Below, piece after piece: positions 62,799-64,000 of a stretch of DNA of 64,000 bases (position 1 is its first letter; each line of letters begins with the position of its first letter). Source of the DNA: Lentilactobacillus buchneri (lineage in GTDB: Bacteria > Bacillota > Bacilli > Lactobacillales > Lactobacillaceae); NCBI RefSeq assembly GCF_018314255.1, contig NZ_CP073066.1:434001-498000 (forward strand). Reading direction: 5' to 3'. The position numbers were made by a program, and so were the translations under genes. Under the pieces are notes generated by a model. That model did no database searches, was not told where the DNA came from, and saw only the letters and a program-made list of their open reading frames with translations.

Positions 62799-64000
62799 TT
62801 AATTTTCCTGCTTCTTAATTGGGGCAAATGCAGCCAACAGCCGCTTGATGCCCTCTTGCTTGAATGCAATATCGAGCTCCATATCCTCGCCGGTTCCGGT
62901 AACCTTGACAACCGTGCCGGTTCCCCAAGCCTTGTGTGATACTTTATCACCAACGGCCCAAGCGAGTTTGTCTGCACCGGATCCTTTAGGGCTTTCGACG
63001 ACTTTTCCAGGTCGCCGATAAGTAGTTGCCGTTGCCCGCCTGGTTCGGCGATCAAACGGCGTGCTTAGGGGGGACTCAGTTTGCTGTTGATTATCCGAAT
63101 GGATAAGCTCTGGGCTAATTTCGTTGACGAAGCGCGACTCTGGATTGTTTTGGCGACGGCCATACAACATTCGCGAGTAGGCATTGGTAATATAGAGTTT
63201 TTCTTTGGCACGCGTAATGCCAACGTACGCTAATCGGCGCTCTTCTTGAAGTTCTGATTCGTCTGCTGCGGCTCGTGAAAGCGGGAATAATCCTTCTTCC
63301 ATTCCCATCAAAAAGACCACTGGAAATTCCAGTCCCTTGGCTGCATGCAAAGTCATCAAAGTCACTTGGGAATTGTCTTCTTCGAGACTATCCTGATCAG
63401 AAACCAAGGCCAAATCACTTAAGAAATTCACTAAGTTCTGTTGACCGGTTTCGCCCTCGTTTTCTTCATCATACTTTTGAGTCACAGAAATAAATTCTTC
63501 CAAGTTTTCAAGCCTGGTTTGAGCTTCCAAAGACTTCGAAGCTTTCAAGGTACTTAGATAGCCACTCTTATCGAGAATTTCTTCAGTAATTTCAGTGATT
63601 GATAATTGTGCCATCTTCTCTGAAATCGTTCGCATCGTCTGTTCAAATTCAGCGATCGAATTTTTTGCACGGGTAGAAATCTCATTGGCTAAATCAACGT
63701 TTTTAGCAGCCTCAAGGAGACTCCACTGATGATCGTTGGCGAATAGTCGTAATCGTTCAATACTGGCTTGGCCGATCCCCCGTTTAGGTTCGTTGATGAC
63801 CCGTTCAAAGCTCATGGAGTCGTTTGGATTAGCTAACAGAGTCAGGTAAGACAAGGCGTCTCGAATTTCTTTTCGATCATAGAACTTGTGTCCGCCAACC
63901 ATGGTGTAGGGAATATTTGATTTGAGCAAGGTTTCTTCAATTACCCGTGACTGCGCATTGGTTCGGTAAAGGATTGCAAAACTGCCGTAATTGCGTTTTG
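62799..64000 (-). CDS. pcrA: ATP-dependent DNA helicase PcrA (C-terminal part)
   Basis: SF1 3'-5' helicase for repair and rolling-circle replication. The frame is open to the window edge, so about 400 C-terminal residues are present and the N-terminal half lies outside. Visible: motif IV region FAILYRTNAQSRVIEE, IPYTMVGGHKFYDRKEIRDALSYL, motif V region VTLMTLHAAKGLEFPVVFL and motif VI RRLAYVGITRAKEKLYI. The C-terminal Tudor-like domain (WAVGDKVSHKAWGTGTVVKV) that contacts RNA polymerase in PcrA is complete. The gene order pcrA-ligA-camS-gatCAB is classic for Firmicutes. Confidence 0.95.
   Translation of the reverse strand, partial: KRNYGSFAILYRTNAQSRVIEETLLKSNIPYTMVGGHKFYDRKEIRDALSYLTLLANPNDSMSFERVINEPKRGIGQASIERLRLFANDHQWSLLEAAKNVDLANEISTRAKNSIAEFEQTMRTISEKMAQLSITEITEEILDKSGYLSTLKASKSLEAQTRLENLEEFISVTQKYDEENEGETGQQNLVNFLSDLALVSDQDSLEEDNSQVTLMTLHAAKGLEFPVVFLMGMEEGLFPLSRAAADESELQEERRLAYVGITRAKEKLYITNAYSRMLYGRRQNNPESRFVNEISPELIHSDNQQQTESPLSTPFDRRTRRATATTYRRPGKVVESPKGSGADKLAWAVGDKVSHKAWGTGTVVKVTGTGEDMELDIAFKQEGIKRLLAAFAPIKKQEN

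Overview
The window looks like a chromosomal segment of a heterofermentative lactobacillus, most likely Lentilactobacillus (L. buchneri/L. parabuchneri type) or a close relative. The evidence is moderate GC content, typical lactobacillus operons (pcrA-ligA-camS-gatCAB-dgkB-rlmCD; a fab/acc cluster led by fabZ-fabT-fabH; deoCBD with a SorC-type regulator and pdp), a PepD dipeptidase, a gluconate locus, and IS30 and ISL3 insertion sequences. The genus is inferred from gene content and protein wording, not from a search.

Layout. Bases 1-4,000: the 3' end of clpE, an IS30 element lying between clpE and its terminator, a predicted MucBP/SH3-like protein and a membrane-anchored XRE regulator. 4,400-11,200: prfC-pepD, then a teichoic-acid group (CDP-glycerol glycerophosphotransferase, an unrecognised protein, tagD). 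11,200-20,200: an AI-2E-type membrane protein, an ISL3 element with a clear 8-base target duplication, a DUF402 phosphatase, recX, flavodoxin, a YihY protein, UDP-GlcNAc 2-epimerase, and a GtrB/GtrA pair followed by a 48-residue membrane protein. 20,200-29,000: an amino-acid ABC permease whose binding-protein gene is frameshifted, a GPH sugar symporter, tRNA-Arg(CCT), a DEAD helicase, a Gfo/Idh/MocA oxidoreductase, a DUF4828-like protein, a GH25 lysozyme-like protein without its catalytic acids, an RpiR regulator and gluconate kinase.

30,000-32,400: the gluconate permease gene is cut near its 5' end by a second, different IS30 element. 32,600-44,200: bioY and birA, then thirteen type II fatty-acid synthesis genes on the minus strand, headed by a promoter with FabT-like palindromes. 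BioY imports biotin, BirA attaches it to AccB, AccABCD make malonyl-CoA, and FabD/H/F/G/Z/I elongate acyl-ACP. 44,900-49,900: deoxynucleoside salvage (deoC, deoB, deoD, regulator, pdp). 50,400-53,400: a glycine-betaine/proline OpuA transporter. 53,850-64,000: rlmCD, dgkB, gatCAB, camS, ligA and the 3' part of pcrA.

The least explained material is intergenic. A modular hairpin element starting AGAGTG(C/T)GA begins at, or within a few bases of, the stop codons of gntP, pdp and opuAC, always in the sense orientation. Downstream of opuAC it occurs as two 123-base modules with different hairpin sequences but the same architecture. Downstream of pdp its 3' half has been amplified as about 90-base tandem repeats. 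A second dispersed element (3360-3494 and 16127-16265) contains a hairpin that keeps its structure while changing sequence. The two unrelated IS30 elements each carry a hairpin that would hide the transposase ribosome-binding site in read-through transcripts.
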